From Microbacterium tenebrionis (lineage in GTDB: Bacteria > Actinomycetota > Actinomycetes > Actinomycetales > Microbacteriaceae), in contig NZ_CAHJXQ010000001.1 in NCBI RefSeq assembly GCF_903645325.1, positions 310,001 to 374,000 on the forward strand: DNA of 64,000 nt. Reading direction: 5' to 3'. Shown in pieces: positions 21,265 to 29,383 of this stretch; positions within the stretch are counted from its first letter, which is position 1; each line of letters opens with the position of its first letter. Made by a program: the position numbers and the translations under genes. Under the pieces are notes generated by a model. That model searched no databases. It was not told the DNA's origin and worked only from the letters and a program-made list of their open reading frames with translations.

Positions 21265-22491
21265 ATGATTCGGCAGTCGCCTCGACGCACGGTCCCCCGC
21301 CACGGACTGCAGAAGCCATCCCGGGGGCGGCGGCTGCTCAAGGCGCTCGGCATCGGCCTCGCCGTCGTGCTCGTCGCGGCGATCGGCGTGACCGCGTGGC
21401 TGTACATCGACCTCAGCGGCACCTTCGGCGAGGACGCCGTCGAGCTGCAGGGCGAACAGCCCCCGGCGTTCTCGGAGTTCGAGGGCAGCGCGAACATCCT
21501 CGTCGCCGGCACCGACAACTGCGAACCCGAGTACGCGGCCCAGTTCGGCGACCGCTGCACCGACGCCGAAGACGGTGTCCGCAGCGACGTGCTCATGGTC
21601 GTCCACATCTCCGAGCCCCCGCGCCGGGTCACGGTCGTGAGCTTCCCCCGCGACCTGCTCGTGGACATCCCCTCCTGCACGGACGCGAACGGCAACGAGA
21701 CGTACGAGGCGTACGGGCAGATGATCAACTCGGCGTTCGGCACCGGAGGCCTGGCCTGCTCGGTGGCGACGGTCGAGAACCTCACCGGGCTCGACATCGG
21801 GTACGCGGCATCCATCAACTGGGGTGGTGTGATCGATGTCACCAACGAGATCGGCGGCGTCGAGGTGTGCCTGGCGAGGGCCATGAAGGATGCCGATTCC
21901 GGCATCGACCTGCCCGCAGGCACCCACGAGCTCAAGGGTGCCGAGGCTCTCGCGTTCCTGCGCGCCCGCAAATCGACCACCGACGGCAGCGACACCGCGC
22001 GCATCGGCAACCAGCAGCTGTACATGTCGAGCCTCGTTCGCAAGATCACCAGCGAGCAGGTGCTCAGCGACCCGGCGCTGCTTCTGCGCCTCGCCAGGAC
22101 GATCCTCTCGGCCGTCGACCCCAGCACGAGCCTGACCAGCCCGGTCACACTGGCACAGATGGGGCTCGCGCTGAAGGACATCCCGATCAGCGACTACGTG
22201 TTCGTGCAGTACCCCGCGACGACCTCCGTCGTCGACGCCAACCGGCTCGACCCGCTCCCTGACGCCGCTGCAGCCCTCTTCGATGCGCTCGAGAGGAACG
22301 AGCCGCTGGCGCTCGCCGACGAGGGCGGCGAGACTCCGGACCCCGAGACGCCGGCCCCGGAGGCGCCCGAGACGGGCACGCCCGCGCCCACGGCTTCCGC
22401 GACGCCGGACCAGGAGCCCGTCACCCTGCCGGGGGAGGTGACCGGCACCACCGGCGACACCGAGGGATGCGCAACCGGCCGCGTGTACTGA
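21265..22491 (+). CDS. LytR-CpsA-Psr (LCP) family cell-wall glycopolymer ligase
   Basis: A protein of 408 residues with a short basic cytoplasmic tail, one membrane segment (about residues 26-48) and an extracellular LCP domain containing [22 protein letters not shown] (the Arg/Asp metal and phosphate contacts) and [13 protein letters not shown] with [10 protein letters not shown] enzymes transfer undecaprenyl-linked polymers such as teichoic or teichuronic acids onto peptidoglycan. The C-terminal 60 residues are a Pro/Thr/Ala-rich extension ending in GCATGRVY. It has its own probable leaderless promoter. Confidence 0.93.
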   Translation: MIRQSPRRTVPRHGLQKPSRGRRLLKALGIGLAVVLVAAIGVTAWLYIDLSGTFGEDAVELQGEQPPAFSEFEGSANILVAGTDNCEPEYAAQFGDRCTDAEDGVRSDVLMVVHISEPPRRVTVVSFPRDLLVDIPSCTDANGNETYEAYGQMINSAFGTGGLACSVATVENLTGLDIGYAASINWGGVIDVTNEIGGVEVCLARAMKDADSGIDLPAGTHELKGAEALAFLRARKSTTDGSDTARIGNQQLYMSSLVRKITSEQVLSDPALLLRLARTILSAVDPSTSLTSPVTLAQMGLALKDIPISDYVFVQYPATTSVVDANRLDPLPDAAAALFDALERNEPLALADEGGETPDPETPAPEAPETGTPAPTASATPDQEPVTLPGEVTGTTGDTEGCATGRVY

Positions 22492-22520
22492 GCTCGAAGC
22501 GGGTCCCGAGCCGCGCCGCC

Positions 22521-22526
22521 TACAAT
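22521..22526 (+). promoter_or_regulatory. Leaderless -10 element for trhO
   Basis: TACAAT, close to consensus, 6 nt before GTG 22533. Confidence 0.65.
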
Positions 22527-22532
22527 CTCCAG

Positions 22533-23432
22533 GTGAGCACACCCAAGATCGTCCTGTTCTACGTCTTCGCGCCCCTCGCCGACCCCGATGCGATCCGGGT
22601 GTGGCAGCGCGACGTCGGCGAGATGCTCGGACTCCGGGGCCGCGTGCTCATCTCGCAGCACGGCATCAATGGAACGCTCGGCGGCGACCTCCGTGCGTTG
22701 AAGAAATGGGCGCGCTCGTTCCGCTCCTACGGCCCGTTCAAGACCGTGGATCTCAAGTGGGGCGAGGGGACCGGGCTCGACGCCGACGGTCTCAGCGTGG
22801 ACTTCCCGAAGCTCAGCGTGAAGGTGCGCGACGAGATCGTCTCGTTCGGGGCGCCGGACGAGCTCCGTGTCGACGAGCACGGCGTCGTCGGAGGCGGCAT
22901 CCACCTCTCGCCCGAGAGCCTCCACGACCTCGTCGAGTCGCGCCATGACGTCGTCTTCTTCGATGGTCGCAACGCGCTCGAGGCCGAGATCGGCCGGTTC
23001 CGCGGCGCGGTCGTCCCCGACGTCGAGACGACCCGCGACTTCGTGCGGCTGCTCGACTCGGGCGCGTACGACGACCTCAAGGGCAAGCCGGTGGTCACGT
23101 ACTGCACGGGTGGCATCCGCTGCGAGGTGCTCTCGAGCCTCATGGTCTCGCGCGGGTTCGGCGAGGTGTACCAGCTCGACGGCGGGATCGTCCGCTATGG
23201 CGAGGAGTACGGGGACGACGGCCTGTGGGAGGGGTCGCTGTACGTGTTCGACAAGCGCGGCTCGGTCGACTTCAGCGATCACGCGGCCGTCGTCGGGGTG
23301 TGCGCCGGGTGCGGAGCTGCGACCAAGCGCACCGCGAACTGCCCGGATGCGTCGTGCCGGAGGCAGTTCGTCGTGTGCGAGCAGTGCGATGCGGTGCCGT
23401 GCGCGCAGCACGGTGCCGTTTCGACTCGCTGA
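22533..23432 (+). CDS. trhO: tRNA uridine(34) hydroxylase, rhodanese-domain protein
   Basis: A protein of 299 residues, formerly YceA-type. An N-terminal ferredoxin-like part contains [16 protein letters not shown]. The rhodanese domain has active-site Cys191 in CTGGIRCE, and a Cys-rich C-terminal tail ([14 protein letters not shown] and two more Cys pairs) probably binds zinc. TrhO performs oxygen-dependent hydroxylation of U34 in tRNAs. GTG 22533 is chosen because TACAAT lies 6 nt upstream; earlier in-frame starts fall inside the LCP gene. It is convergent with the transglutaminase gene, with only 3 nt between the stop codons. The last codons (GAVSTR) coincide with a repeat-like GTTTCGACTCGCTGACGC. 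Confidence 0.92.
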   Translation: MSTPKIVLFYVFAPLADPDAIRVWQRDVGEMLGLRGRVLISQHGINGTLGGDLRALKKWARSFRSYGPFKTVDLKWGEGTGLDADGLSVDFPKLSVKVRDEIVSFGAPDELRVDEHGVVGGGIHLSPESLHDLVESRHDVVFFDGRNALEAEIGRFRGAVVPDVETTRDFVRLLDSGAYDDLKGKPVVTYCTGGIRCEVLSSLMVSRGFGEVYQLDGGIVRYGEEYGDDGLWEGSLYVFDKRGSVDFSDHAAVVGVCAGCGAATKRTANCPDASCRRQFVVCEQCDAVPCAQHGAVSTR

Positions 23433-23435
23433 CGC

Positions 23436-25640
23436 TCAGCGATCCCGCCTGACGACGAGCGAGCGGGGGAGCAGGCGCGCGGTGACACGGTCGCGCGTGT
23501 CGACGCTCCGCCGGAGCTGCGCCGTCACCCGGCGAACAGTCCGTGAGAGATCGCCGGTCGCGGTCGCGACCCTGGCGTAGCTCGACCGCTCCACGGCGTC
23601 CACGAGCACGTCGACCGCCGCCGGATCGGCACCGCGCTCGACGAGCGTCGCGCCGCGCATGCGCGGAGTGTCGGCATCCGACACCGAGACGCCCAGGTCG
23701 ACGAGCGTCGCGCGCACTTCCTGCCATGCCGCCGCCGCGTCGCCGTGTCGGGCGCGTCCGGAGCGCGCGGCGCCGACGCCGAGACGCACGAGCATGGGCA
23801 CGAGCAGCAGGAACAGGATGCCGGCGCCGACGAGGACGACAGGCCCCGGGTCCACCCGCTGCAACGAGTCGCCACCCGGCGTCTGCGACGCCCCCGGGTC
23901 CTGCTCGGCGCGCGGAGCGGTCGACGGTTCGCTCGACGGAGTCGCCGACGGCTCCGGCAGCGTCGGGTCGGACACCGAGCCGCCCCCCGTGTTCGCGGGG
24001 AGGAAGCCGGTCGGGTTGCCGAGCGACGCGGTCGGCTCGAACGGCACCCAGCCGATGCCGGCGAAGTGCACCTCGGGCCAAGCGTGCAGCTGATCGCTGC
24101 TGACCGCGTAGATCGTCTCGTCGCCGCGCTTCTCATCCGTCATCGATCCGGGCAGGTAACCGACGACGATCCGCACCTGCATGTCGAGGGCCTCGGCCAT
24201 GAGGGCGAACGCCCCGGAGAAATGGATGCAGTAGCCCGAGCGGACCTGGAGGAACTCCTCGACGGCATCCGTGCCCGTCCCGTCGAAGTCGCCGTCGACA
24301 GGGGCGTCGAGCGAGTACGTGAACTCGGAGCGGAACCAGCTCTGCATCGCGATGAGCCGGTCGTAGTCGTTGGTGGCGCCGGCGGTCACCTCGCTCGCCG
24401 TATCGGCGATGAAGGCGGGAACCTCGATGTCCGCCGGTGTCGCCCCGGCGGCCTGGATCTGCTCGAGCGTGGGGGCGACGACCTCGGAGGTGACGGTGTA
24501 GTCCTCGTCGGCGGCATCCCTGATCGCCGAGGTCACGGTGCGGTTGTCGGGCATGATCTGCCATCCGGATGCCACGCCGACGATCTTCGTGGCCGCATAC
24601 GGAACGGGCAGCCAGGAGCCGGAGATCCCGGTGACGCGGATCGACGTGCGGCTCTGCACCGTCTCGATCTGCTCGGTCCAGTCGGGGTCGCCGAATCCGT
24701 CGGTCACAGCCTGCACGTCGCCGTCGTCGGACGACCAGGTCGAGCCGTCGAACTCCGACAGGGTGGCGATCCGCAGATAGGGGGCGGATGCCGCGCTCGT
24801 GGCCAGCGTCATCACCGTGAAGGGCGTGGGGCGGCGCAGGTCCTCACCGAGGCGCAACGACGGATCGAGCTGGGTGCTCGTGCCGACCCCCACCCAGGTC
24901 GACGAGATCGGGAGCACCGGGGTGACGACGAGTGCGGCGGCGATCGCCGCAGCGCCCGTTGTGACGGCGAGACCGACGGATGCGCGTCGTGGGCGCCGCC
25001 CGTCGTGGCGGACGCTGTGCCGCAGGAGGAACAGCGAGATGACCGCGAGCATGACGAACCAGGGCACGTTCGCGTCGCCGAGCGCGACGATCATCGGGAT
25101 CGCGCCGATCGCGGTGATCAGGATGATCGCAGGCAGGGCGTAACGCGCCGAGATGAGCTGATCGAGCAGGATCGCGGCGAGGGCGAAGCCGACGGCGAGC
25201 ATGGTGCGCAGACCCGGGGTGTCGGCCAGCGGCGCGGTGCCGAAACGGACCTCGTCGAGCGCCTGGACGGCGAGCCGCCCGAATGCGGAGGCGGTCGTGC
25301 CGGTGGGGATGATGCCGAGCAGTGCGCCCTGCGGCACCAGCAGCAGCGTGAGCGCGCCCGTGCCGACGACCAGCTGCGCGAGGAACGGCAGTGCGCCGTC
25401 GGCGAATCGGCCGCCGCGGATCAACCGGACGACCATGCCCGTCGCGACGATCACGACGATCACCGTCACGCTCAGGATCGACCAGGGCCCGGCGACGACG
25501 ACGGAGGTGTACGGCCACAGGAGCACGACCGCGGCGCAGACGGACAGAACGGCGGCGGCGAGCGTGCGGTCGCGGGGGCGCATCCGTCGCTCGTAGTCGA
25601 CCGCCGGGCGACCGGCCGCGCGGGGCTCAGCGCGGAACAT
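23436..25640 (-). CDS. Membrane transglutaminase-like protease (TgpA/DUF3488-DUF4129 type)
   Basis: A protein of 734 residues with about six N-terminal membrane segments (residues 20-240), an extracellular transglutaminase-like domain with nucleophile Cys470 (RSGYCIHFSG) and His519 (LHAWPEVHF), a Pro/Ser/Thr-rich linker and a C-terminal membrane segment with a DUF4129-type tail. The start is placed at ATG 25640, which overlaps the DUF58 stop by 14 nt and has a GGGGGTGG site before it. It is the last gene of a moxR-DUF58-transglutaminase operon, a widespread set of unknown exact role, probably in envelope protein processing. Confidence 0.88.
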   Translation of the reverse strand: MFRAEPRAAGRPAVDYERRMRPRDRTLAAAVLSVCAAVVLLWPYTSVVVAGPWSILSVTVIVVIVATGMVVRLIRGGRFADGALPFLAQLVVGTGALTLLLVPQGALLGIIPTGTTASAFGRLAVQALDEVRFGTAPLADTPGLRTMLAVGFALAAILLDQLISARYALPAIILITAIGAIPMIVALGDANVPWFVMLAVISLFLLRHSVRHDGRRPRRASVGLAVTTGAAAIAAALVVTPVLPISSTWVGVGTSTQLDPSLRLGEDLRRPTPFTVMTLATSAASAPYLRIATLSEFDGSTWSSDDGDVQAVTDGFGDPDWTEQIETVQSRTSIRVTGISGSWLPVPYAATKIVGVASGWQIMPDNRTVTSAIRDAADEDYTVTSEVVAPTLEQIQAAGATPADIEVPAFIADTASEVTAGATNDYDRLIAMQSWFRSEFTYSLDAPVDGDFDGTGTDAVEEFLQVRSGYCIHFSGAFALMAEALDMQVRIVVGYLPGSMTDEKRGDETIYAVSSDQLHAWPEVHFAGIGWVPFEPTASLGNPTGFLPANTGGGSVSDPTLPEPSATPSSEPSTAPRAEQDPGASQTPGGDSLQRVDPGPVVLVGAGILFLLLVPMLVRLGVGAARSGRARHGDAAAAWQEVRATLVDLGVSVSDADTPRMRGATLVERGADPAAVDVLVDAVERSSYARVATATGDLSRTVRRVTAQLRRSVDTRDRVTARLLPRSLVVRRDR

Positions 25641-26823
25641 GCCCACCCCCGGGTGCCACGTGGCCGGCGATGGCGTGATCCCACGCGGCGGACACGTCGT
25701 CGAGCTCGCCGGTGTACCAGCCGGTGGCAGCGGCGGCTTCCAGTGCGCCGGGCAGGGGCTCGGCGGCGAGGAGGATCGGGGTCCCCGCGCCGCCGTGGCG
25801 CCGCAGCGCGGCATCCTCTTCGTCGATCCGGCCGGTGATCATCCCGGGCGGGCCGGGAGGGGCCCCGTCGAGCAGCGAGACGAGGTCGCGCGTCTCGCCC
25901 TGCGGTGTCACCATCGCGAGGGCGACGAGGAGGGAATCCCGATCGTCCTCATGGCCGCGCAGTGTTCCCAGCGTGCTCCCCGCGGAGTCCCGCACATCGA
26001 CGCTGTACCCCTCCTGCACCAGGTGCAGGGCGGTCGAGGCGCAGGCGGACACGGCCGCTTCGAAGCCGGGGTCGACCTCATCCGAGTGCGGGCCCCAGCG
26101 CCGGCTGGCGCGGTCGAGGACGACGATCGCGTCGGGGCTGGACTCCTCCTCTTCCTGACGCACCATGAGGTCGCCACGATGGGCGGTGGCGCGCCAGTGG
26201 ATGCGCCGCATGGAGTCGCCGGAGACGTAGAGCCGCGGAGACAGGTTGTCGCTGCCCTGGCCGAGCCGTGCGGATGCCGTGTGCGCGGTACCCCCCGCGG
26301 CGCCGGTGTCTCCGGTCAGCGGTGCGAGCGGGACGACCTCGGGGACGACGGTCACTGTTCCGGTGTCGCCGAAGTCCTGCAGGCGCTGTGCGAAGCCGAA
26401 CGGGTCGATCGTGCGCAGCGACAGCGGGCCGACGGCCCAGACGCCGCGTCGCACTCCGGTCATCGTGTAGCGGATGCTCGTGCCGTTGTCGGTGGGGAAG
26501 TCTCCCTCCGCGTCGCCGGTGACGGCATCCGGCAGTTCGTCGCGCCAGGTGCCGAAGGGCACCCGCAGCGCGCGCAGATCGAACCGCACGGCGACCTGCG
26601 ACGTCTCGCCGACCGTGAGGAGGTCGGTCGAGATGCGCCGGGTCACCGAGCCGCCCCGCCGCGGCACGTGCACGACGAGGATCCCGAGGATGAGGAGCGC
26701 GAACAGCAGCACGGCGACGTACAGCAGGACGGGCGCCGCCAGCAGGTTCGCGGCGATCGCCAGCAGGACGCCCGTCAGCAGTGTGGCGAGGCCGCGCACG
26801 GTCAGGGGTCTGCGCGATCGCAT
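25627..26823 (-). CDS. DUF58 domain-containing membrane protein
   Basis: A protein of 398 residues. Two N-terminal hydrophobic segments (about residues 14-50) are followed by a vWA-like DUF58 domain with the family motif DSMRRIHWRATAHRGDLMVR and SSPDAIVVLDRAS. The start codon is 4 nt after the moxR stop. DUF58 proteins are thought to work with the MoxR AAA+ ATPase as a chaperone-like pair. The partner transglutaminase gene overlaps the 3' end. Confidence 0.9.
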   Translation of the reverse strand: MRSRRPLTVRGLATLLTGVLLAIAANLLAAPVLLYVAVLLFALLILGILVVHVPRRGGSVTRRISTDLLTVGETSQVAVRFDLRALRVPFGTWRDELPDAVTGDAEGDFPTDNGTSIRYTMTGVRRGVWAVGPLSLRTIDPFGFAQRLQDFGDTGTVTVVPEVVPLAPLTGDTGAAGGTAHTASARLGQGSDNLSPRLYVSGDSMRRIHWRATAHRGDLMVRQEEEESSPDAIVVLDRASRRWGPHSDEVDPGFEAAVSACASTALHLVQEGYSVDVRDSAGSTLGTLRGHEDDRDSLLVALAMVTPQGETRDLVSLLDGAPPGPPGMITGRIDEEDAALRRHGGAGTPILLAAEPLPGALEAAAATGWYTGELDDVSAAWDHAIAGHVAPGGGHVPR

Positions 26824-26827
26824 GTCG

Positions 26828-27823
26828 TCAGGCTCGGGCGATCAGCGGCACGCGCACGCGATCCACGATCTGGCGCAGCGCCGCCTCGACCGGTTGCGCG
26901 CCCGACCGGTGCACGCCGCGGGCCGGGAGCAGGCGGTGCGCGAAGACCGGGATGATGAGGGCGGTGAGGTCGTCGGGGATGACGAAGTCGCGTCCGTCCA
27001 GCGCCGCCCACACCTTCGCCGCGCGCACGAGCTGCAGCGTCGCCCGCGGGCTCGCGCCCAGGTGCAGGCTCGGGTCGTTGCGGGTCGCCTGGGCGAGGGC
27101 GACGGCGTACTCCTCGACGGCGGGGGAGACATGCACGGAGCGCGCCCATCCGATCATGCGGGTGATGGTCTCGGCATCCGCCACGGGTCGGATCGAGGAG
27201 AGCGGGTTCACGCTGTCGCGCTGGCGGAGCATGAGGGCTTCCGCGGCGGCATCCGGGTATCCCATCGAGATGCGCATCATGAACCGGTCGCGCTGCGCCT
27301 CGGGCAGGGCGTAGGTGCCCTCCATCTCGAGGGGGTTCTGGGTGGCGACGACGAGGAACGGATCGGGGAGCATGTGCGTGCGTCCGTCGACGGTGACCTG
27401 GCCCTCCTCCATCGCCTCCAGGAGCGCCGACTGCGTCTTAGGCGAGGACCGATTGATCTCGTCGGCCAGCACGATCTGGGCGAACACGGCGCCGGGCTTG
27501 AACTCGAACTCGCGGTCGACGGGGTTGTAGACGCTCACGCCTGTCACGTCGCCCGGCAGGAGGTCGGGGGTGAACTGGATGCGGCGGACCGTGGCGTCCA
27601 CGCTCGCGGCCAGTGCACGCGCCAGCATCGTCTTGCCGACGCCGGGCACGTCCTCGATGAGCAGGTGCCCTTCGGCGAGCAGGCACACGAGCGCGCTGCG
27701 CACGGCGTCCTCCTTGCCGTCGATCACCTCGCTGATGGATGCCAGGATCGCCGACGTGTGCGTCGCGAACTGCTCGGCGGTGATCGGGCGCTCTGCGCCG
27801 TCGAACGGGTCGGGATCGTCCAT
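26828..27823 (-). CDS. MoxR-family AAA+ ATPase
   Basis: A protein of 331 residues with Walker A EDVPGVGKTM (about 58-67), Walker B VLADEINR and sensor 1 VVATQNPLEMEGTYALPEAQRDRF. MoxR ATPases act as chaperones that activate partner proteins, often the neighbouring vWA protein. ATG 27823 is chosen because GAAAGG lies upstream and the family begins near MDDPDPF; a longer frame would run into the SRP RNA gene. It is the first gene of the operon, divergent from ffs. Confidence 0.93.
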   Translation of the reverse strand: MDDPDPFDGAERPITAEQFATHTSAILASISEVIDGKEDAVRSALVCLLAEGHLLIEDVPGVGKTMLARALAASVDATVRRIQFTPDLLPGDVTGVSVYNPVDREFEFKPGAVFAQIVLADEINRSSPKTQSALLEAMEEGQVTVDGRTHMLPDPFLVVATQNPLEMEGTYALPEAQRDRFMMRISMGYPDAAAEALMLRQRDSVNPLSSIRPVADAETITRMIGWARSVHVSPAVEEYAVALAQATRNDPSLHLGASPRATLQLVRAAKVWAALDGRDFVIPDDLTALIIPVFAHRLLPARGVHRSGAQPVEAALRQIVDRVRVPLIARA

Positions 27824-27916
27824 GCGCTGCCTTTCGCCCGCCGTCGGGTTTCCCTCCGATCGTATCCCGGCCAGGGGCAAGAGGCTCGGCGGTTCTTCGG
27901 GCTCGGCCTGAGCAGG

Positions 27917-27922
27917 TAGACT
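27917..27922 (+). promoter_or_regulatory. SRP RNA promoter -10
   Basis: TAGACT, 6 nt before the predicted 5' end of the SRP RNA. A TTCTTC hexamer at 27893-27898 could be its -35 (18 bp spacer). Confidence 0.55.
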
Positions 27923-27927
27923 GGCAT

Positions 27928-28018
27928 GCGGCTCTCCGCGTGGCAGCATCCAGGCCAATTCCCCCAGGACGGAAACGTAGCAAGGGTAACCGGGCTCTGC
28001 TGGGTGCGCGGAGGGTCT
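27928..28018 (+). ncRNA. ffs: Signal recognition particle RNA, small bacterial type
   Basis: An RNA of about 90 nt. The apical part CCCCAGGACGGAAACGTAGC followed by AAGGGTAAC is the actinobacterial version of SRP domain IV, which binds Ffh. The closing stem is CTCTCCGCG (27932-27940) with CGCGGAGGG (28007-28015), followed by TCTTTTCTTC as terminator. GCATCCA and TGGGTGC form the next helix. Ends are good to a few bases. Confidence 0.88.
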
Positions 28019-28062
28019 TTTCTTCTGCCAGGATGCCGTTCGCGCCCCACAGGTTCACCTGG

Positions 28063-28068
28063 GAGAAT
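28063..28068 (+). promoter_or_regulatory. Weak leaderless -10 candidate for the rhomboid gene
   Basis: GAGAAT, 6 nt before GTG 28075. Confidence 0.35.
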
Positions 28069-28074
28069 CCTCGT

Positions 28075-28674
28075 GTGAGCACTCCCGTCGACTCCCGCTC
28101 CAGCGCCGTCTCGCGGTTCGCGTCGCCGGCGCTGCTGGTGGCGCTGATGTGGGCGATCCAGTTCGCCGATGCGATCCTGCCCGGCTCGTTCACGGGCTTC
28201 GGGCTGCGCTCGTGGGACACGGGAAGCCTGCCCGGACTGGTGCTGGGGCCGCTGCTGCACGCGAGCTGGCCGCATCTGATCGGCAACACGCTCCCGCTTC
28301 TCGTGCTGGGATGCCTCGTGGCCGTGGAGGGCGCAGCACGGTTCTGGCTCGTCACCGCGCTCGTCGCGCTCGTCGGCGGGGCCGGTACGTGGCTCGTCAA
28401 CGCGCCGGGCACGCTCACGGTGGGCGCGAGCGTCCTCGTGTTCGGGTACTTCGCGTACGTCGTCGTCCGGGCGGTCTCACCGCGGCCGATCGCGCACCGG
28501 CTCGCCTACGCGCTCGTCGCGCTGGTCGTCATCGTCCTCTACGGCGGGTCGATGCTGGCCGGCATCCTCGGCGCAGGGCCCGGGGTGTCGTGGCAGGCGC
28601 ACCTGTTCGGTGCTGTCGGCGGTGGACTCACCGCTCTCGCCGGCAGCGCTCGCGACGGAGCACGGCGGGCGTGA
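28075..28674 (+). CDS. Rhomboid-family intramembrane serine protease
   Basis: A protein of 199 residues with six hydrophobic segments. HASWPHLIGN (62-71) supplies the oxyanion His/Asn. The nucleophile would be Ser119 in TVGASVLVFGY and the general base His176 in WQAHLFGAVGG. Most active rhomboids read G-x-S-G, whereas here the residue after Ser is Val, so activity is likely but not certain. The GTG start follows the SRP RNA by 57 nt. The stop overlaps the next gene by 3 nt (GTGA). Confidence 0.85.
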   Translation: MSTPVDSRSSAVSRFASPALLVALMWAIQFADAILPGSFTGFGLRSWDTGSLPGLVLGPLLHASWPHLIGNTLPLLVLGCLVAVEGAARFWLVTALVALVGGAGTWLVNAPGTLTVGASVLVFGYFAYVVVRAVSPRPIAHRLAYALVALVVIVLYGGSMLAGILGAGPGVSWQAHLFGAVGGGLTALAGSARDGARRA

Positions 28675-29270
28675 ACGTCAGGACGAAGCGTCGGCGTCGC
28701 GCGCGCCGATGGGGATGGCTCCCCGGCGTCCTCATCGGCGCGGCGACGCTCATCGCACTGCTCGTCGTCCTCGTGCCGCTGGCGGCTTCCCGTGATCCGC
28801 TCGCGCTGTGCGCGACCGAACCCTCGACATTCCCCGATTCCGGTGCCGGGTGGGACCGGGAGCAGCTCGAGAACGCCGCGATCATCGTCGCAACCGCACG
28901 CGATCGCGGATTTGAACGCGACGGTCAGATCCTCGGCGTCATGGCGGCGATCGGCGAGAGCAGCCTGCGCAACATCGACTACGGCGACTGGGAGACCTCC
29001 GGAGTCACCAACCCGGACGGCTCGCGGACCAGCAGCATCGGCCTTTTCCAGCAGCAGGACTGGTGGGGGAGCGTCGGGGAGCGCATGGATCCGGCGACCG
29101 CCGCCGGCCTGTTCTACGCGCGCCTCGGCCGCCTTGCCGGATGGCAGGAGCTCGAGCCGACGATCGCGATCCACCGGGTGCAGATCAACGCCGACCCGCA
29201 GCACTACGCTCCGTTCCAGGAGCGTGCCGCCGAACTGGTGGATGCGCTGTCTGGACCCTGTCCCGGGTGA
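28671..29270 (+). CDS. Secreted/membrane-anchored lysozyme-like protein
   Basis: A protein of 199 residues with a very basic N-terminus, one membrane segment (about 18-40) and an extracellular lysozyme-like fold with the probable catalytic Glu96 in AAIGESSLRNIDYGD, then SSIGLFQQQDWWG and DPATAAGLFYARL. This resembles the transglycosylase-like domain that precedes NlpC/P60 or M23 domains in actinobacteria, but no second domain is present. The GTG start overlaps the rhomboid stop, so the two are coupled. Peptidoglycan is the probable substrate. Confidence 0.75.
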   Translation: MNVRTKRRRRARRWGWLPGVLIGAATLIALLVVLVPLAASRDPLALCATEPSTFPDSGAGWDREQLENAAIIVATARDRGFERDGQILGVMAAIGESSLRNIDYGDWETSGVTNPDGSRTSSIGLFQQQDWWGSVGERMDPATAAGLFYARLGRLAGWQELEPTIAIHRVQINADPQHYAPFQERAAELVDALSGPCPG

Positions 29271-29295
29271 GCGCGTCGCAGCTCTCAGATGGCCG

Positions 29296-29351
29296 TGCGG
29301 GATGCTCTCCGTCGGGTGCGAGCTTCGACAACCGACGAAACTCATCCCGCA
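29296..29351 (+). terminator. Nested inverted repeat before pta
   Basis: Outer arms TGCGGGATG (29296-29304) and CATCCCGCA (29343-29351), inner arms CGTCGG and CCGACG. It probably ends the rhomboid/lysozyme-like transcript just upstream of the pta promoter. Confidence 0.55.
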
Positions 29352-29371
29352 TCGTTCGGAGGATGAGGATC

Positions 29372-29377
29372 TAAGCT
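29372..29377 (+). promoter_or_regulatory. Leaderless -10 element for pta
   Basis: TAAGCT, 6 nt before GTG 29384. Confidence 0.6.
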
Positions 29378-29383
29378 GGATGC

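Noticed and set aside
23745..25838. Plus-strand frame of 697 codons opposite the transglutaminase gene
   Set aside because: Low-complexity Arg/Asp-rich product, no start context, and the minus strand carries a clear catalytic Cys/His protein.
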